Notes: generated by a model not told the origin, from the letters alone. Positions 28,784 through 38,918 are shown, counted from the first letter of the stretch. The stretch is 64,000 nucleotides of DNA from an uncultured Oscillospiraceae bacterium (GCA_904384225.1 CAJFJV010000008.1:1-64000), one strand, 5' to 3'. Numbers and translations are program-made.

Positions 28784-28899
28784 TGCCGAAACCGCATGTC
28801 TTGTGTTATACTTTTACTCATGAAGGACAGAGCTCCTTTTTGGGTTGTTTGGTGTCATAACTTAACGATACCCTATAAAGGCTCTGTCCTTTTATTTTT
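28784..28899 (+). ncRNA. Candidate intergenic small RNA with own promoter and terminator
   Basis: TTGCCG (28784-28789), an 18-bp spacer and TATACT (about 28808-28813) form a plausible promoter. About 10 nt downstream begins AAGGACAGAGC (28823-28833), exactly complementary to GCTCTGTCCTT (28881-28891), and TTATTTTTTT follows. The ~47-nt loop contains GGGT and ACCC that can form an inner helix. There is no open reading frame or ribosome binding site inside. The result would be a ~75-80 nt transcript that ends before the uvrB promoter. I recognise no family. Confidence 0.5.
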
Positions 28900-28977
28900 T
28901 TATTTGCTTCTTCTTGCCTTGCTGTCCAATATGTATTGTAACTTTACACATATAAATACTGCCGCATAGAAAAGCGG

Positions 28978-29024
28978 TTGACAAACGAACGCCTGAAGAG
29001 TAAAATAAGAAAAACAATTGTTCG
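28978..29024 (+). promoter_or_regulatory. uvrBA promoter with SOS-like operator
   Basis: TTGACA (28978-28983), a 17-bp spacer and TAAAAT (29001-29006). Directly downstream, AAAACAATTGTTCG (29011-29024) is close to the Gram-positive LexA box CGAAC-N4-GTTCG, with both mismatches in the left half-site. Its position over the start region fits repression by LexA. Confidence 0.75.
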
Positions 29025-29130
29025 TTTATATAAGTTATTATACTGGGATTTGGTACATTTATCGTAAAGATATCCTAAAGAATCGTACTTTCATTGATAT
29101 AAAATCAAAATGAAATCAGGAGAATTGCCT

Positions 29131-31104
29131 ATGGAGGGACAAAAACCTTTTAAACTGGTGGCGCCGTATCAGCCGACCGGCGATCAACCGCAAGCAATTG
29201 ATGCGCTCGTTGAAGGTCTTAACCGCGGTGATGCCGGTCAGGTTCTTTTGGGGGTGACGGGCTCTGGAAAAACATTTACTATGGCAAATGTTATCCAAAA
29301 AGTAAATCGGCCGACACTGGTTTTGGCGCATAACAAAATATTGGCAGCACAGCTTTGTTCTGAATTCAAAGAATTTTTTCCGGAAAATGCGGTGGAATAT
29401 TTTGTCTCCTACTACGATTATTATCAGCCGGAAGCCTACATTCCCAATACGGATACCTATATTGAAAAAGATAGTGCAATAAACGATGAAATCGATAAAC
29501 TCCGCCATTCGGCAACTTCTTCCCTTGCGGAACGGCGAGATGTCATTATCGTCTCAAGCGTTTCCTGCATCTACTCTCTTGGCAGCCCAATTGATTATCG
29601 AACGATGGTGGTGTCGTTACGGCCCGGAATGGTAATGGAACGGGATACGCTTTTGCGCCGTCTGGTCAGTATCCAATATGAACGAAACGATATCAATTTT
29701 ATTCGAAATAAGTTCCGGGTGCGTGGAGACGTTGTAGAGATTTATCCGGCTTATGCATTTGAAACAGCTATACGCGTTGAATTTTTTGGCGATGAAATTG
29801 ACCGGATCAGTGAGATAAATCCACTAACTGGAGAAATTAAACGGATAGTAGAGCATGTTGCAATTTATCCTGCTTCTCACTATATTGTGCCGCCGGATAA
29901 AATGCACGAAGCATTGCAGGAAATTGAAGAGGAACTGGAGGCACGCGTAAAATATTTTAAAGACAACCAGATGTATCTGGAAGCCCAACGTATTGAGCAA
30001 AGAACGCGTTACGATATGGAAATGCTGCAGGAGATCGGAACGTGCAAGGGAATTGAGAACTATTCTCGGATTATGGCGCGCAGAGCACCGGGAAGCACGC
30101 CTTATACTTTGCTGGATCACTTTCCGGAAGATTACTTGCTGATTGTGGACGAGTCACATGTTACCATACCGCAGGTACGTGGAATGTATTTTGGTGATAA
30201 TGCACGGAAAAAGACGTTGATTGATTATGGATTCCGACTGCCGTCAGCGTATGATAACCGGCCCTTAAATTTTGATGAATTTAAAGAGAAAACCAATCAG
30301 ATTATTTATGTCAGTGCAACACCGGGAGAATATGAGAAAGAAAACAGCACGCAAATTGTTGAACAGGTGATTCGTCCAACAGGGTTGGTTGATCCGGAAG
30401 TGACCGTTAAACCTGTAGAAGGGCAGATTGAAGATTTGCTGTTTGAGATTCGCGCGACGACCGAAAAGAAAGAAAAGGTACTTGTCACAACCCTTACCAA
30501 AAAGATGGCAGAGGATTTGACGGCTTATCTTGAAGGGATGGATGTTCGTGTGCGCTATTTGCATCATGACATCGATACTATAGAACGTATGGAAATTATA
30601 CGCGACTTACGAATGGATCAGTTCGATGTTTTAGTGGGGATTAACTTGTTGCGTGAAGGGCTTGATATCCCGGAAGTCTCTTTGGTTTGTATTTTGGATG
30701 CTGATAAAGAAGGTTTCCTTCGTTCAGAAACGTCTCTCATTCAAACGATTGGGCGTGCTGCACGCAACGCCGATGGACGTGTTATTATGTATGCAGATTC
30801 TGTTACGGGCTCTATGGAGCGTGCGATTCGGGAGACAGAACGCCGGCGTGCAATTCAGAAAGCATACAATGAAGCACACGGTATTATTCCAAAGACCATA
30901 CAGAAAGATGTGCGGGATGTTATTGAGATTTCCAAGAAAGATGAAACGGATGTGCGGATGATAAAAGCGCGCAAAATGAAAAAATCAGAGCGTGAGGCGC
31001 TCATTAAAAAGTTGACCGCAGAGATGAAAGCCGCTGCAAAGCTTTTGGAATTTGAGCACGCGGCATATTTGCGCGACAAGATAGCGAAGCTGCAGGAGAT
31101 GTAA
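29131..31104 (+). CDS. uvrB: UvrABC system protein B
   Basis: Damage-verifying helicase-like subunit of nucleotide excision repair. Walker A is [13 protein letters not shown]. The beta-hairpin motif [20 protein letters not shown] follows, then helicase motifs (LLIVDESH, and [16 protein letters not shown]). The C-terminal UVR domain is [31 protein letters not shown] 29131 was chosen over 29110 because CAGGAG (29117-29122) is correctly spaced to it. This gives 657 residues, the standard length. Confidence 0.95.
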   Translation: MEGQKPFKLVAPYQPTGDQPQAIDALVEGLNRGDAGQVLLGVTGSGKTFTMANVIQKVNRPTLVLAHNKILAAQLCSEFKEFFPENAVEYFVSYYDYYQPEAYIPNTDTYIEKDSAINDEIDKLRHSATSSLAERRDVIIVSSVSCIYSLGSPIDYRTMVVSLRPGMVMERDTLLRRLVSIQYERNDINFIRNKFRVRGDVVEIYPAYAFETAIRVEFFGDEIDRISEINPLTGEIKRIVEHVAIYPASHYIVPPDKMHEALQEIEEELEARVKYFKDNQMYLEAQRIEQRTRYDMEMLQEIGTCKGIENYSRIMARRAPGSTPYTLLDHFPEDYLLIVDESHVTIPQVRGMYFGDNARKKTLIDYGFRLPSAYDNRPLNFDEFKEKTNQIIYVSATPGEYEKENSTQIVEQVIRPTGLVDPEVTVKPVEGQIEDLLFEIRATTEKKEKVLVTTLTKKMAEDLTAYLEGMDVRVRYLHHDIDTIERMEIIRDLRMDQFDVLVGINLLREGLDIPEVSLVCILDADKEGFLRSETSLIQTIGRAARNADGRVIMYADSVTGSMERAIRETERRRAIQKAYNEAHGIIPKTIQKDVRDVIEISKKDETDVRMIKARKMKKSEREALIKKLTAEMKAAAKLLEFEHAAYLRDKIAKLQEM

Positions 31105-31112
31105 ATAATTCT

Positions 31113-33941
31113 ATGGGTATTGAAAAGATCATAATTAAAGGTGCCAGAGAAAACAACTTAAAAAATATCGATTTAGAATTACCGCGGGATAAGTTGATTG
31201 TATTTACCGGACTTTCTGGTTCGGGGAAATCCTCGCTGGCGTTTGACACAATTTTTGCGGATGGGCAGAGGCGCTATATGGAAAGCCTATCTTCTTATGC
31301 GCGCCAATTTTTGGGGCAAATGGAGAAGCCGGATGTGGATCTGATAGAAGGGTTATCTCCTGCAATCTCAATCGATCAAAAAACGACGTCAAAAAATCCG
31401 CGATCTACAGTGGGAACCGTGACAGAGGTTTATGACTACCTCCGTCTTCTATATGCAAGGATCGGGATTCCGCATTGCCCTGTTTGCGGCAGGGAAATTA
31501 AACAGCAGACAGTCGATCAAATGGTTGATCGCATATTGGAGTTGCCGGAACGTTCACGGATACAAGTTATGGCGCCGGTTGTTCGCCGCAGAAAAGGCGA
31601 ACATGTCAAAGAATTTGAAGCGGCGCGTAAAAGCGGATATGTCCGTGTGCGCGTTGATGGTAATATGTACGAATTAACAGAAGAAATCAAGCTTGAGAAG
31701 AATAAAAAGCATACGATAGAAATCGTTGTAGACCGCTTGGTTGTGCGGGAAGATATCCGTTCTCGTCTAAGCGATTCCCTTGAAACGGCTATCGGTTTAA
31801 CTGGTGGGCTCGCTTTGGTAACGGTAGAAGGCGGGGATGAAATTTTGTTTTCACAAAATTATGCCTGTCCGGACCATGGTGTCAGTATCGGTGAATTAGA
31901 GCCGGCAATGTTTTCGTTCAATAATCCGGCGGGTGCTTGTGAGAAGTGTACCGGTTTAGGAACTTTTATGAAGGTGGATCCAGATTTAATCGTCCCCAAT
32001 AAGAATCTTTCAATTCGCGGAGGCGCAATCAAAGCGAGCGGCTGGTATTTTGGCGGGGATGGCGGAACAATAGCGCAAATGTATTATGATGCTTTGGCAG
32101 AACATTATGGCTTTTCTTTGGATACGCCTTTTAAAGATCTGCCGGAAAAGGTACAACATGTCCTTTTTTATGGGACGGATGGGGAACGGTTCAAGATGAC
32201 CCGGCGGAATGAATATGGACAAGGCACCTATCAGACTGATTTTGAAGGAATTGTAAACAATTTAGAGCGCCGTTTTCGCGAAACGCAGTCTAGCTTTATA
32301 CGGGATGAGATTACGCAGTGCATGAGCACAATGCTGTGCCCAGACTGTCATGGAGAACGGCTAAAAAAAGAAATGCTTGCTGTTACAGTAGGCGGGAAGA
32401 ACATCAGCGAGTTTTGCAAAATGTCCGTATCGGAGGCATTGAATTTTATTGGATCAATACAGCTAAGTGAGCATGATCAAATGATAGCGCATCAGATATT
32501 TAAGGAACTGACGTCACGACTCCGCTTTTTGGAAAGTGTTGGCCTTGATTATTTGACCTTGGCGCGATCCGCAGGAACGCTATCAGGTGGAGAAAGCCAA
32601 CGGATACGGTTGGCCACACAGATTGGATCGTCTTTGGTCGGGGTATTATATATATTGGACGAACCCAGCATAGGATTACATCAAAAAGATAATGATAAAT
32701 TGATTGCCACATTGAAAAGATTGCGGGATCTTGGAAATACACTGATTGTAGTAGAGCATGATGAAGATACCATGCGTGATGCTGACTATATTGTGGATGT
32801 CGGGCCGGGAGCCGGCGTACATGGTGGAGAAATTGTTTGCGCTGGGACAGTGGAAGATATCTGTGCATGTGAACGTTCCATTACTGGACAGTATTTAAGC
32901 GGAAAAAAGAAAATTGAAGTGCCTCAAACACGGCGTAAAGGAAACGGCCTGTATTTGAAAGTTGTCGGTGCAGCAGAGAATAATTTAAAAAACATCAATG
33001 TTTCCATACCACTTGGAGTTTTTACTTGTGTAACAGGCGTTTCAGGCTCCGGAAAATCGTCACTTGTTAATGAAATTATTTACAAACAGCTTGCAAAAGA
33101 TCTAAATGGCGCACGCACGAAATCAGGAAAGCATAAGGCTATAAAAGGCATTGAGAATATTGATAAGATAGTGGATATCAGTCAATCGCCGATAGGACGT
33201 ACGCCTCGATCCAACCCGGCAACATATACGGGGGTATTTACCGATATTCGGGAACTGTTTGCAATGACTGCGGACGCTAAAACAAAAGGATATAGTGCTT
33301 CGCGTTTTTCTTTTAACGTAAAAGGCGGCCGGTGTGAAGCTTGCCAAGGCGATGGCATTGTACAAATTGCAATGCATTTTCTTCCGGATATCTTTGTGCC
33401 TTGCGATGTTTGTAATGGAAAGAGGTATAATCGGGAAACCTTAGAGGTAAAATACAAAGGAAAAACCATTGCAGATGTCTTGGACATGACAGTAGAAGAG
33501 GCTTTGCATTTCTTCTCTGCTGTGCCCAAAATCAGCCGTCGTATCCAGACCCTTTATGACGTTGGACTTGGTTATATCAAGCTTGGACAGCCAGCGACCA
33601 CTTTGTCGGGCGGTGAAGCACAGCGGGTGAAACTGGCAACAGAGCTCTCGCGGCGTTCTACCGGAAAAACACTTTACATTTTGGATGAACCGACAACAGG
33701 ACTTCATACAGCAGATGTGCATCGGTTAATAGATATGCTGAACCGTTTGGTCGAAGGCGGAAATTCTGTTTTGGTGATAGAACATAATCTTGATGTAATT
33801 AAAACGGCAGATTATATTATTGATATGGGACCGGACGGCGGCGACCGTGGCGGAACAGTCGTTGCGCAAGGAACCCCGGAACAGGTTGCTCTTGCAGACG
33901 GGTCATACACCGGCTATTATTTGAGAAAAATGTTGGAATAG
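31113..33941 (+). CDS. uvrA: UvrABC system protein A
   Basis: Damage-sensing ABC-type ATPase dimer. There are two P-loops ([13 protein letters not shown] near residue 31 and [13 protein letters not shown] near 640) and two signature motifs (LSGGESQR and LSGGEAQR). Zinc modules are [17 protein letters not shown] and CEACQGDG with [13 protein letters not shown]. The length of 942 residues is normal. It begins 8 nt after uvrB and is co-transcribed with it. Confidence 0.96.
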   Translation: MGIEKIIIKGARENNLKNIDLELPRDKLIVFTGLSGSGKSSLAFDTIFADGQRRYMESLSSYARQFLGQMEKPDVDLIEGLSPAISIDQKTTSKNPRSTVGTVTEVYDYLRLLYARIGIPHCPVCGREIKQQTVDQMVDRILELPERSRIQVMAPVVRRRKGEHVKEFEAARKSGYVRVRVDGNMYELTEEIKLEKNKKHTIEIVVDRLVVREDIRSRLSDSLETAIGLTGGLALVTVEGGDEILFSQNYACPDHGVSIGELEPAMFSFNNPAGACEKCTGLGTFMKVDPDLIVPNKNLSIRGGAIKASGWYFGGDGGTIAQMYYDALAEHYGFSLDTPFKDLPEKVQHVLFYGTDGERFKMTRRNEYGQGTYQTDFEGIVNNLERRFRETQSSFIRDEITQCMSTMLCPDCHGERLKKEMLAVTVGGKNISEFCKMSVSEALNFIGSIQLSEHDQMIAHQIFKELTSRLRFLESVGLDYLTLARSAGTLSGGESQRIRLATQIGSSLVGVLYILDEPSIGLHQKDNDKLIATLKRLRDLGNTLIVVEHDEDTMRDADYIVDVGPGAGVHGGEIVCAGTVEDICACERSITGQYLSGKKKIEVPQTRRKGNGLYLKVVGAAENNLKNINVSIPLGVFTCVTGVSGSGKSSLVNEIIYKQLAKDLNGARTKSGKHKAIKGIENIDKIVDISQSPIGRTPRSNPATYTGVFTDIRELFAMTADAKTKGYSASRFSFNVKGGRCEACQGDGIVQIAMHFLPDIFVPCDVCNGKRYNRETLEVKYKGKTIADVLDMTVEEALHFFSAVPKISRRIQTLYDVGLGYIKLGQPATTLSGGEAQRVKLATELSRRSTGKTLYILDEPTTGLHTADVHRLIDMLNRLVEGGNSVLVIEHNLDVIKTADYIIDMGPDGGDRGGTVVAQGTPEQVALADGSYTGYYLRKMLE

Positions 33942-34033
33942 GCTTTACAAAGTTATACCTTTGTGGTATATTTAAAACATCGGACAGTATATGCTGTTGA
34001 CTTTATCATGATATCGGAAGGAGAAAATGAAAA

Positions 34034-34192
34034 ATGGCAAAGTATGTATGTGCAATTTGTGGTTATGAGTATGATCCTGCTGAAGGCTGCCCGGATCAAG
34101 GAATTGCTCCGGGGACACCTTGGGAAGATGTTCCAGATGATTTTGTTTGCCCGATTTGTGGTGTAGGAAAAGATCAGTTTGAGGAGCAATAA
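34034..34192 (+). CDS. Rubredoxin
   Basis: A 52-residue iron protein carrying one Fe bound by four Cys. The two ligand pairs are [13 protein letters not shown] (about residues 6-18) and [12 protein letters not shown] near the C-terminus, with the invariant [13 protein letters not shown] between. It acts as a low-potential electron carrier, often in oxygen or peroxide defence of anaerobes. AAGGAG lies upstream of ATG 34034. It is a single gene between uvrA and a strong terminator. Confidence 0.95.
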   Translation: MAKYVCAICGYEYDPAEGCPDQGIAPGTPWEDVPDDFVCPICGVGKDQFEEQ

Positions 34193-34195
34193 ATG

Positions 34196-34236
34196 CAAGA
34201 GAAAAATCCATCCGTTGCGGATGGATTTTTCTCTTG
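34196..34236 (+). terminator. Terminator after rubredoxin
   Basis: AGAGAAAAATCCATCCG and CGGATGGATTTTTCTCT form a near-perfect 17-bp stem with a TTG loop. The T residues are inside the 3' arm. It can work in both directions. Confidence 0.85.
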
Positions 34237-34273
34237 CTTGTAAATTGTTTTTGCAGTAAAATAAAAAAGACAT

Positions 34274-34302
34274 TTGACGAGAAAGGAATTATGTTTTGTA
34301 TT
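34274..34302 (+). promoter_or_regulatory. Possible promoter of the PHP gene
   Basis: TTGACG (34274-34279), a 17-bp spacer and TGTATT (34297-34302). The -10 match is weak. Confidence 0.4.
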
Positions 34303-34404
34303 TTATGTACGCAATGTCTGCCTTTCAAAGATAAAAAGCCGCCTGCAGTTAAGATTGAAAGCTGCACATATGGAATGACAATAATACTGAAGGAGGGGTG
34401 ATGA

Positions 34405-35253
34405 TTGCAAGGAGATCTTCATACACATACCGTTGCTTCCGACGGAAGCTGTACCCGTGAGGAAGTGTTTATTAGAGCCAAATCGGAAGGGATTGAGGTA
34501 CTGGCTATTACAGACCATGATACTATTGATGAGCCGGATGAGGATAAAGCTTTTTCTCAAAAGTACGGAATATTTTCTGTATATGGAACAGAGCTTTCTA
34601 CTTTTGACTATTCTCGTCATCGACGTGTCCATATTCTTTGCTATTATCCGCAAGACACTGGGATTATTCGATCAATCTGCCGTAAAACGACACAAAATCG
34701 GCAAGAGGCGGGAATAGAAATGGCACGGCTTGTGGCACAGCGTTTTCCCATTTCAGTTGAGGAAATATTGGAAACAGCAGGAGAATCCAAAAGTGTTTTT
34801 AAGCAGCATATTATGCAGACTTTAATGCAAGCCGGATATGCGACTGAAATGTATGGCCCGCTTTGGAAAGAGCTGTTTGATGCAAAAACCGGTTCTTGTA
34901 TTCGCGCCTGTGTTTCGCCAGATGTGTTTGATACGGTAAAGCAAGTGAGAAAAGCAGGCGGCATTGCTGTAATGGCACATCCCTTTACTTATAATAGCAT
35001 TGAAGTATTGTATGAATTAATAGATCAGCAATTGTTGGATGGGATTGAAGTCTGGCAAAGTAAAACGACTTGTGAGCAAGAACGTTTTCTTGAAGAATTG
35101 GCTGATGGATATGATTTGATTAAAACCGGCGGTTCAGACTTTCACGGCAGCTATGCGTCTAAAATAAGTCCAGTCGGGAAGGGGCGTACGCCGCAAGAGT
35201 CATTAGAACGTCTGTTTGCACTAAAAGACCAGCGCAATCGACTGGGATCATAA
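34405..35253 (+). CDS. PHP-domain phosphoesterase (RNase AM/YciV-like)
   Basis: Metal-dependent phosphoesterase of the PHP superfamily. Metal ligands are visible in GDLHTHTVASDGS, ITDHDTID, the HxH-like GGIAVMAHPF and TGGSDFHGSY near the C-terminus. At 282 residues it resembles the RNase AM/YciV group acting on short RNA or 3',5'-nucleotide phosphates, but the substrate is uncertain. The start is TTG 34405 behind AGGAGGGGTG; the ATG at 34401 is in another frame. Confidence 0.85.
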   Translation: MQGDLHTHTVASDGSCTREEVFIRAKSEGIEVLAITDHDTIDEPDEDKAFSQKYGIFSVYGTELSTFDYSRHRRVHILCYYPQDTGIIRSICRKTTQNRQEAGIEMARLVAQRFPISVEEILETAGESKSVFKQHIMQTLMQAGYATEMYGPLWKELFDAKTGSCIRACVSPDVFDTVKQVRKAGGIAVMAHPFTYNSIEVLYELIDQQLLDGIEVWQSKTTCEQERFLEELADGYDLIKTGGSDFHGSYASKISPVGKGRTPQESLERLFALKDQRNRLGS

Positions 35254-35271
35254 CGGTAGGAGGATAATATT

Positions 35272-35526
35272 ATGACAACAGTATATCAAACACGAGGAAC
35301 ATGTTCGCGTCAGATCGATCTGACAATCGAAGACGGCATAATAAAAAATGTCGCTTTCCATGGTGGATGCAACGGTAATTTACAGGGGATTTCCCGTCTG
35401 GTTATAGGGCAAAAGGCGGAGGATGTAGCAAGAACGCTGAAAGGCGTAAATTGCAGCGGAAAAGGGACTTCATGTCCTGATCAATTATCAAAAGCGATCG
35501 AGGCTGCTCTTTCAAAAAATGATTGA
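35272..35526 (+). CDS. TSCPD-domain protein
   Basis: An 84-residue protein of the TSCPD group, named after its conserved motif (here GTSCPDQL). It also has the GGCNGNLQGISRL motif and conserved Cys residues that may bind metal. The domain also occurs at the end of class II ribonucleotide reductases, but the function of the stand-alone form is unknown. AGGAGG precedes ATG 35272. It follows the PHP gene by 18 nt. Confidence 0.88.
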   Translation: MTTVYQTRGTCSRQIDLTIEDGIIKNVAFHGGCNGNLQGISRLVIGQKAEDVARTLKGVNCSGKGTSCPDQLSKAIEAALSKND

Positions 35527-35530
35527 ATGA

Positions 35531-35573
35531 CAAACAAAAAGCTTGGGGAAGGTTCCCCAAGCTTTTTGTTTGT
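35531..35573. terminator. Bidirectional terminator
   Basis: CAAACAAAAAGCTTGGGGAA and GGTTCCCCAAGCTTTTTGTTTG form a nearly perfect long stem with T-runs on both strands. It serves the TSCPD gene (+) and the DUF362 gene (-). Confidence 0.9.
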
Positions 35574-35613
35574 CGAACAATTTTGTTACGGATTAGCAGA
35601 TTAACATACGTAC

Positions 35614-36621
35614 TTATTTGTTGTTTTGATAAGGTGTTACATCTTTCACTGCGTCTTGAAGAGAAATCAACTTATCGGAATGATCAATATCAATTAAATG
35701 ATATCGGTCATTGCCCATATGTAATTCTTTCATATAAGTCAGTTGACGCAATCCATGGCGCGATTCAATCCGTTCTACCAAAGCTTTGCGATCAGACTGA
35801 GAAAGAGCATAGACTAAATCGACGGATGCTTGATCAACTGCTAAGATATCTGTGGATGCCAAAATTCCAATATCAGGAGTCACAACTGGTTGAGCTGCAA
35901 TGCCTTCACAATCGCAGGATACGGACATATTTCGCAGTACATTTACATAAGTAATATGTTTTCCAAAATGATCGACAACAGATTTTGCTGATTCTACCAT
36001 ACGTTCCATGAATTCTTCCTGTGAGATATCCCACATGTCGTCAGAACCCGGTGTAGTGTGAATCATGGCTTTGCCGATACGCCCGTCTGCACAGCCAATA
36101 CCTATATTTTTTGCGGAACCGCCAAATCCCCCCTGCGTATGCCCTTTAAAATGTGTCAATACAAAGAGAGAATCGTAATTGAGTAAGTGGCTTCCTACCT
36201 GCATCTCTGTAAACCATTTTCCGCCGTTTACTGGAAGCGCAGCCGTTGCTTCTTCGTCCATAATATCTACCGGACAGAAAGTCCAGCCATTGATTTTTAA
36301 TGTTTCTCTATGTTGTTTTGTGGTATAACGATCCCCTTCGTAATACGTATTGGTTTCCACAATTGCCGCCTGTGGCAAATCGCTTTCAATCAGGGATTTT
36401 ACCCATGGCCTTGGAATAATGTTTGGGCCTTTTGGCTCTCCCGTGTGCAGTTTAATTGCAATTTTCCCAATCATTTGGTGGCTTACGCGTTGAAATATTC
36501 GACGAAGCCCTTCAGCAGACAAGTCTCGGGTGAAATAGACAGCCGATGTTTCTCCTGTCCGCTCAGAGAAAGGAATATAATGGTTTCCCCCTATTCCCGG
36601 TACTGGTTTTGGATGTAGCAT
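35614..36621 (-). CDS. DUF362 domain protein
   Basis: A 335-residue protein of the DUF362 family, often linked to iron-sulfur proteins. The family motifs are IAIKLHTGEPKGPN, SLFVLTHFKGHTQGGFGGSAKNIGIGCADGRIGK and DIGILASTDILAVDQASVDL. No 4Fe-4S ferredoxin insert (CxxCxxCxxxC) is present, unlike many homologues. The start is ATG 36621 behind AAGGAGG; a longer frame from 36663 lacks that site. Function unknown. Confidence 0.85.
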   Translation of the reverse strand: MLHPKPVPGIGGNHYIPFSERTGETSAVYFTRDLSAEGLRRIFQRVSHQMIGKIAIKLHTGEPKGPNIIPRPWVKSLIESDLPQAAIVETNTYYEGDRYTTKQHRETLKINGWTFCPVDIMDEEATAALPVNGGKWFTEMQVGSHLLNYDSLFVLTHFKGHTQGGFGGSAKNIGIGCADGRIGKAMIHTTPGSDDMWDISQEEFMERMVESAKSVVDHFGKHITYVNVLRNMSVSCDCEGIAAQPVVTPDIGILASTDILAVDQASVDLVYALSQSDRKALVERIESRHGLRQLTYMKELHMGNDRYHLIDIDHSDKLISLQDAVKDVTPYQNNK

Positions 36622-36794
36622 GTTCTTTTTCCTCCTTATCTGTATTACATATCTTTTCCTCAACTGAGTTAAGGGAAGAGCCCTCTGTCAAAATAGTAAC
36701 ACTTTTTTGCCGAAAAGTGAAACTTAATTTTTTATAGTAACTTATATTTTAATGAAAGAAAAGATAAAATATCGAAATAGCACAAGGAAGTTAA

Positions 36795-36830
36795 AAAGCC
36801 TAATTTGTTCTTTTGAACAAATTAGGCTTT
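36795..36830 (-). terminator. Terminator of the tRNA operon
   Basis: AAAGCCTAATTTGTTC and GAACAAATTAGGCTTT form a perfect 16-bp stem with a 4-nt loop. On the minus strand the T-run TTTTTAA follows, 2 nt after tRNA-Gln. Confidence 0.9.
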
Positions 36831-36831
36831 A

Positions 36832-36907
36832 TGGCTGGGGTAGCTGGATTCGAACCAACGGAATGCAGGAGTCAAAGTCCTGTGCCTTACCGCTTGGCGA
36901 TACCCCA
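36832..36907 (-). tRNA. tRNA-Gln (TTG)
   Basis: On the minus strand, TGGGGTA acceptor, D arm with GCCAAGCGGTAAGGC, anticodon loop ACTTTGACTC with TTG, T arm GGTTCGAATCC and encoded CCA. It is the last of four tRNAs transcribed Gly-Arg-His-Gln. Confidence 0.96.
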
Positions 36908-36921
36908 ATTAATAAAAACAA

Positions 36922-36999
36922 TGGGGTGGATAATGAGACTCGAACTCACGGCCTCCAGAGTCACAATCTGGCGCTCTAACCAACTGAGCTATATCCACC
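36922..36999 (-). tRNA. tRNA-His (GTG)
   Basis: Acceptor GTGGATA/TATCCAC with the extra G-1 opposite C73 typical of tRNA-His. The anticodon loop contains TTGTGAC (GTG), the T arm is GAGTTCGAGTCTC, and CCA is encoded. Confidence 0.96.
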
Positions 37000-37011
37000 A
37001 TACAAATTTAA

Positions 37012-37088
37012 TGGCACGCCCAACAGGATTCGAACCTGTGGCCTACTGCTTAGAAGGCAGTTGCTCTATCCAGCTGAGCTATGGGCGC
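37012..37088 (-). tRNA. tRNA-Arg (TCT)
   Basis: Acceptor GCGCCCA/TGGGCGT, D arm AGCTCAGCTGGATAGAGC, anticodon loop CTTCTAA (TCT), T arm CAGGTTCGAATCCTG, encoded CCA. Confidence 0.96.
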
Positions 37089-37141
37089 ATATAAATGGGA
37101 AGCACCGCCATACGGCAAAACCAAAACTTACCGATACAAAA

Positions 37142-37215
<74 letters not shown>

Positions 37216-37246
37216 AAATATTTAAGTTTTATCAGCGACGAGATAT

Positions 37247-37275
37247 AGTATAGCAAAAACCCGAGTCTATGTCAA
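37247..37275 (-). promoter_or_regulatory. Promoter of the tRNA operon
   Basis: On the minus strand TTGACA (plus 37270-37275), a 17-bp spacer and TATACT (37247-37252), about 30 nt upstream of tRNA-Gly. Confidence 0.9.
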
Positions 37276-37476
37276 CCCTTTTTTACCATGATTTTAGAAT
37301 GATTAAAAAAGAAAAGTGATTGAATCTATCTTTAAAATTTCCAAAAATATATAATTCCATTTTCATTTTTATGAAGTGATATGTTATAGTGAAAGACATA
37401 TAGCCGCTTTAATTTATTGCTTTTTAACATATAGAAATTGTCCCGATTCATATATTGCAGAGAAGGGGCGATAAAT

Positions 37477-37941
37477 ATGTTCATTTTTTCTGTTAGACCG
37501 AAGCGTAAGATCCTTTTTTGGGGCTGTCTTGCTATCTTTCTTTTAATTCTTATTATTTGTGCTTTTTCTTGCAGATCTCAGACCCAACCACAAACTTCTA
37601 TACCGACGGATGGAAGCGATAATCAAAAGCGAATTGCTTTTTTGGCGCAGTATGGATGGGAAGTAGAAGAAGAGCCGATAGAGTGTAAAGATATTGCAAT
37701 CCCAATGACATTTGGGGATGTATATCAACAATACAATGAAATTCAAATAAAGCAGGGATATGATCTTGAAGCATATAGGGGAAAAACGGTAAAGCATTAT
37801 TCATATGCTGTCACAAATTATCCAGATACGTCTCATTCTGTACGGGCTAATCTTTTAATCTACGAAGGAGAAATAATAGGGGGAGATATCTGTTCGCTTA
37901 ACATTGATGGCTTTATGCATGGCTTTGCAAAAGATAAATAG
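37477..37941 (+). CDS. DUF4830 membrane-anchored protein
   Basis: A 154-residue protein with one N-terminal hydrophobic helix (about residues 11-31) followed by AFSCRS, which may be a non-canonical lipoprotein cleavage site. The soluble part shows the DUF4830 pattern: IAFLAQYGWEVEEEPIE, VYQQYNEIQIKQGYDLEAYRGKTVK, then VRANLLIYEGEIIGGDICS and GFMHGF at the end. The function is unknown, outside the cytoplasm. ATG 37477 follows GAAGGGG. A TATAGT (37385-37390) with weak TTCATT 17 bp upstream may be its promoter. Confidence 0.85.
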   Translation: MFIFSVRPKRKILFWGCLAIFLLILIICAFSCRSQTQPQTSIPTDGSDNQKRIAFLAQYGWEVEEEPIECKDIAIPMTFGDVYQQYNEIQIKQGYDLEAYRGKTVKHYSYAVTNYPDTSHSVRANLLIYEGEIIGGDICSLNIDGFMHGFAKDK

Positions 37942-37966
37942 AAGGCTTGCTTTTAAAAGCGATTTT

Positions 37967-38007
37967 GAACGCCAGTGTTTGCGCTGGCGTTCTTTTTTTG
38001 TTATACT
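37967..38007 (+). terminator. Terminator with embedded downstream promoter
   Basis: GAACGCCAG (37967-37975) and CTGGCGTTC (37984-37992) form a perfect stem followed by seven T (37993-37999). TTGCGC in the loop (37979-37984) and TATACT (38002-38007), 17 bp apart, could be the promoter of the next gene, so end and start of two transcripts may coincide. Confidence 0.75.
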
Positions 38008-38038
38008 CTACATATATTCTGGACAGGAGGACAGGCAG

Positions 38039-38761
38039 ATGAAGCGGATGCGGTTAGATCGTTTTTTTTCTTCGCAGGAAATTTTGAGCAGAAAAGAGGT
38101 GCGCAGTGCTATAAAGCAGAAGAGGATAACCGTCAATGGATCGCCTGCTCAAAAAGTGGATATGTCCATTGATGCAGAGGTGGATATAATCTGCTTGGAT
38201 GGACGGGCTATTCATTATGAACCGTTTATCTACCTGATGCTCAATAAACCACAGGGGGTGGTATCGGCAACGGAGGATAGGTCACATATGACGGTACTGG
38301 ATCTTGTCCCACCGGATCTGTTTCGTTCTGATCTGTTTCCGGCAGGTCGGCTCGATAAAGATACTACAGGTTTTGTGTTGCTTACAAATGATGGTGATTT
38401 TTCGCATCACATTCTTGCGCCGGATACTCATATTGAAAAGCGATATGAAGTTATTGTGGATGGTACTCTTTCAACAGAAGAAGAAAACTTAATCCGGAAA
38501 GGGGTTACGCTGGCAGATGGTTATACATGCCGACCCTGCGGTTTGATGCTGATAAACGCTGGACAAACACCGAGTTATGAAGTGATCTTACATGAAGGAA
38601 AGTATCATCAGATAAAAAGAATGTTTGGCACAGTGGGGAAAGGTGTTTTAGCCTTGAAAAGAACGCAGATTGGCGGCTTAGTGTTAGACCCTTCTCTTCC
38701 GGAAGGCGCTTGCAGAAAAATAATGCACAAAGAAATCGATTTAATTTTGTGCAATTCGTGA
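38039..38761 (+). CDS. RsuA-family rRNA pseudouridine synthase
   Basis: Modifies a uridine in small or large subunit rRNA. An N-terminal S4 domain (MRLDRFFSSQ, then RKEVRSAIKQKRITVNG) precedes the catalytic motif PAGRLDKDTTGFVLLTNDG, where Asp is the nucleophile, and EGKYHQIKRMFGTVG. Length 240 is typical for RsuA. ATG 38039 follows AGGAGG; an in-frame extension from 37904 would overlap the DUF4830 gene and terminator. Confidence 0.92.
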   Translation: MKRMRLDRFFSSQEILSRKEVRSAIKQKRITVNGSPAQKVDMSIDAEVDIICLDGRAIHYEPFIYLMLNKPQGVVSATEDRSHMTVLDLVPPDLFRSDLFPAGRLDKDTTGFVLLTNDGDFSHHILAPDTHIEKRYEVIVDGTLSTEEENLIRKGVTLADGYTCRPCGLMLINAGQTPSYEVILHEGKYHQIKRMFGTVGKGVLALKRTQIGGLVLDPSLPEGACRKIMHKEIDLILCNS

Positions 38762-38832
38762 CGTGGTATGGAAATCTGTTTTTTTTCAAAAAAGTTTGTT
38801 GTGCATATTAAATAAACCGGTATCTAAATCTT

Positions 38833-38843
38833 TGGTCATACCA
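38833..38843 (+). promoter_or_regulatory. Possible FadR/GntR-type operator
   Basis: TGGTCATACCA is a perfect TGGT-N3-ACCA palindrome, the form bound by FadR/PdhR-type GntR proteins, 76 nt before the ABC ATPase start. It may be chance. No clear sigma-A promoter was found beside it. Confidence 0.35.
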
Positions 38844-38918
38844 CCACTGGCAATTTTGCATGAAATCTGTTATCATATTTACATCACCAAGAGGTGTGTA
38901 ATTAGGAGGTATTTAAGA

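Noticed and set aside
35523-35954. 143-codon open frame on the plus strand across a terminator and the DUF362 gene
   Set aside because: It begins at the TSCPD stop, runs through a strong terminator hairpin and is antisense to a conserved gene.
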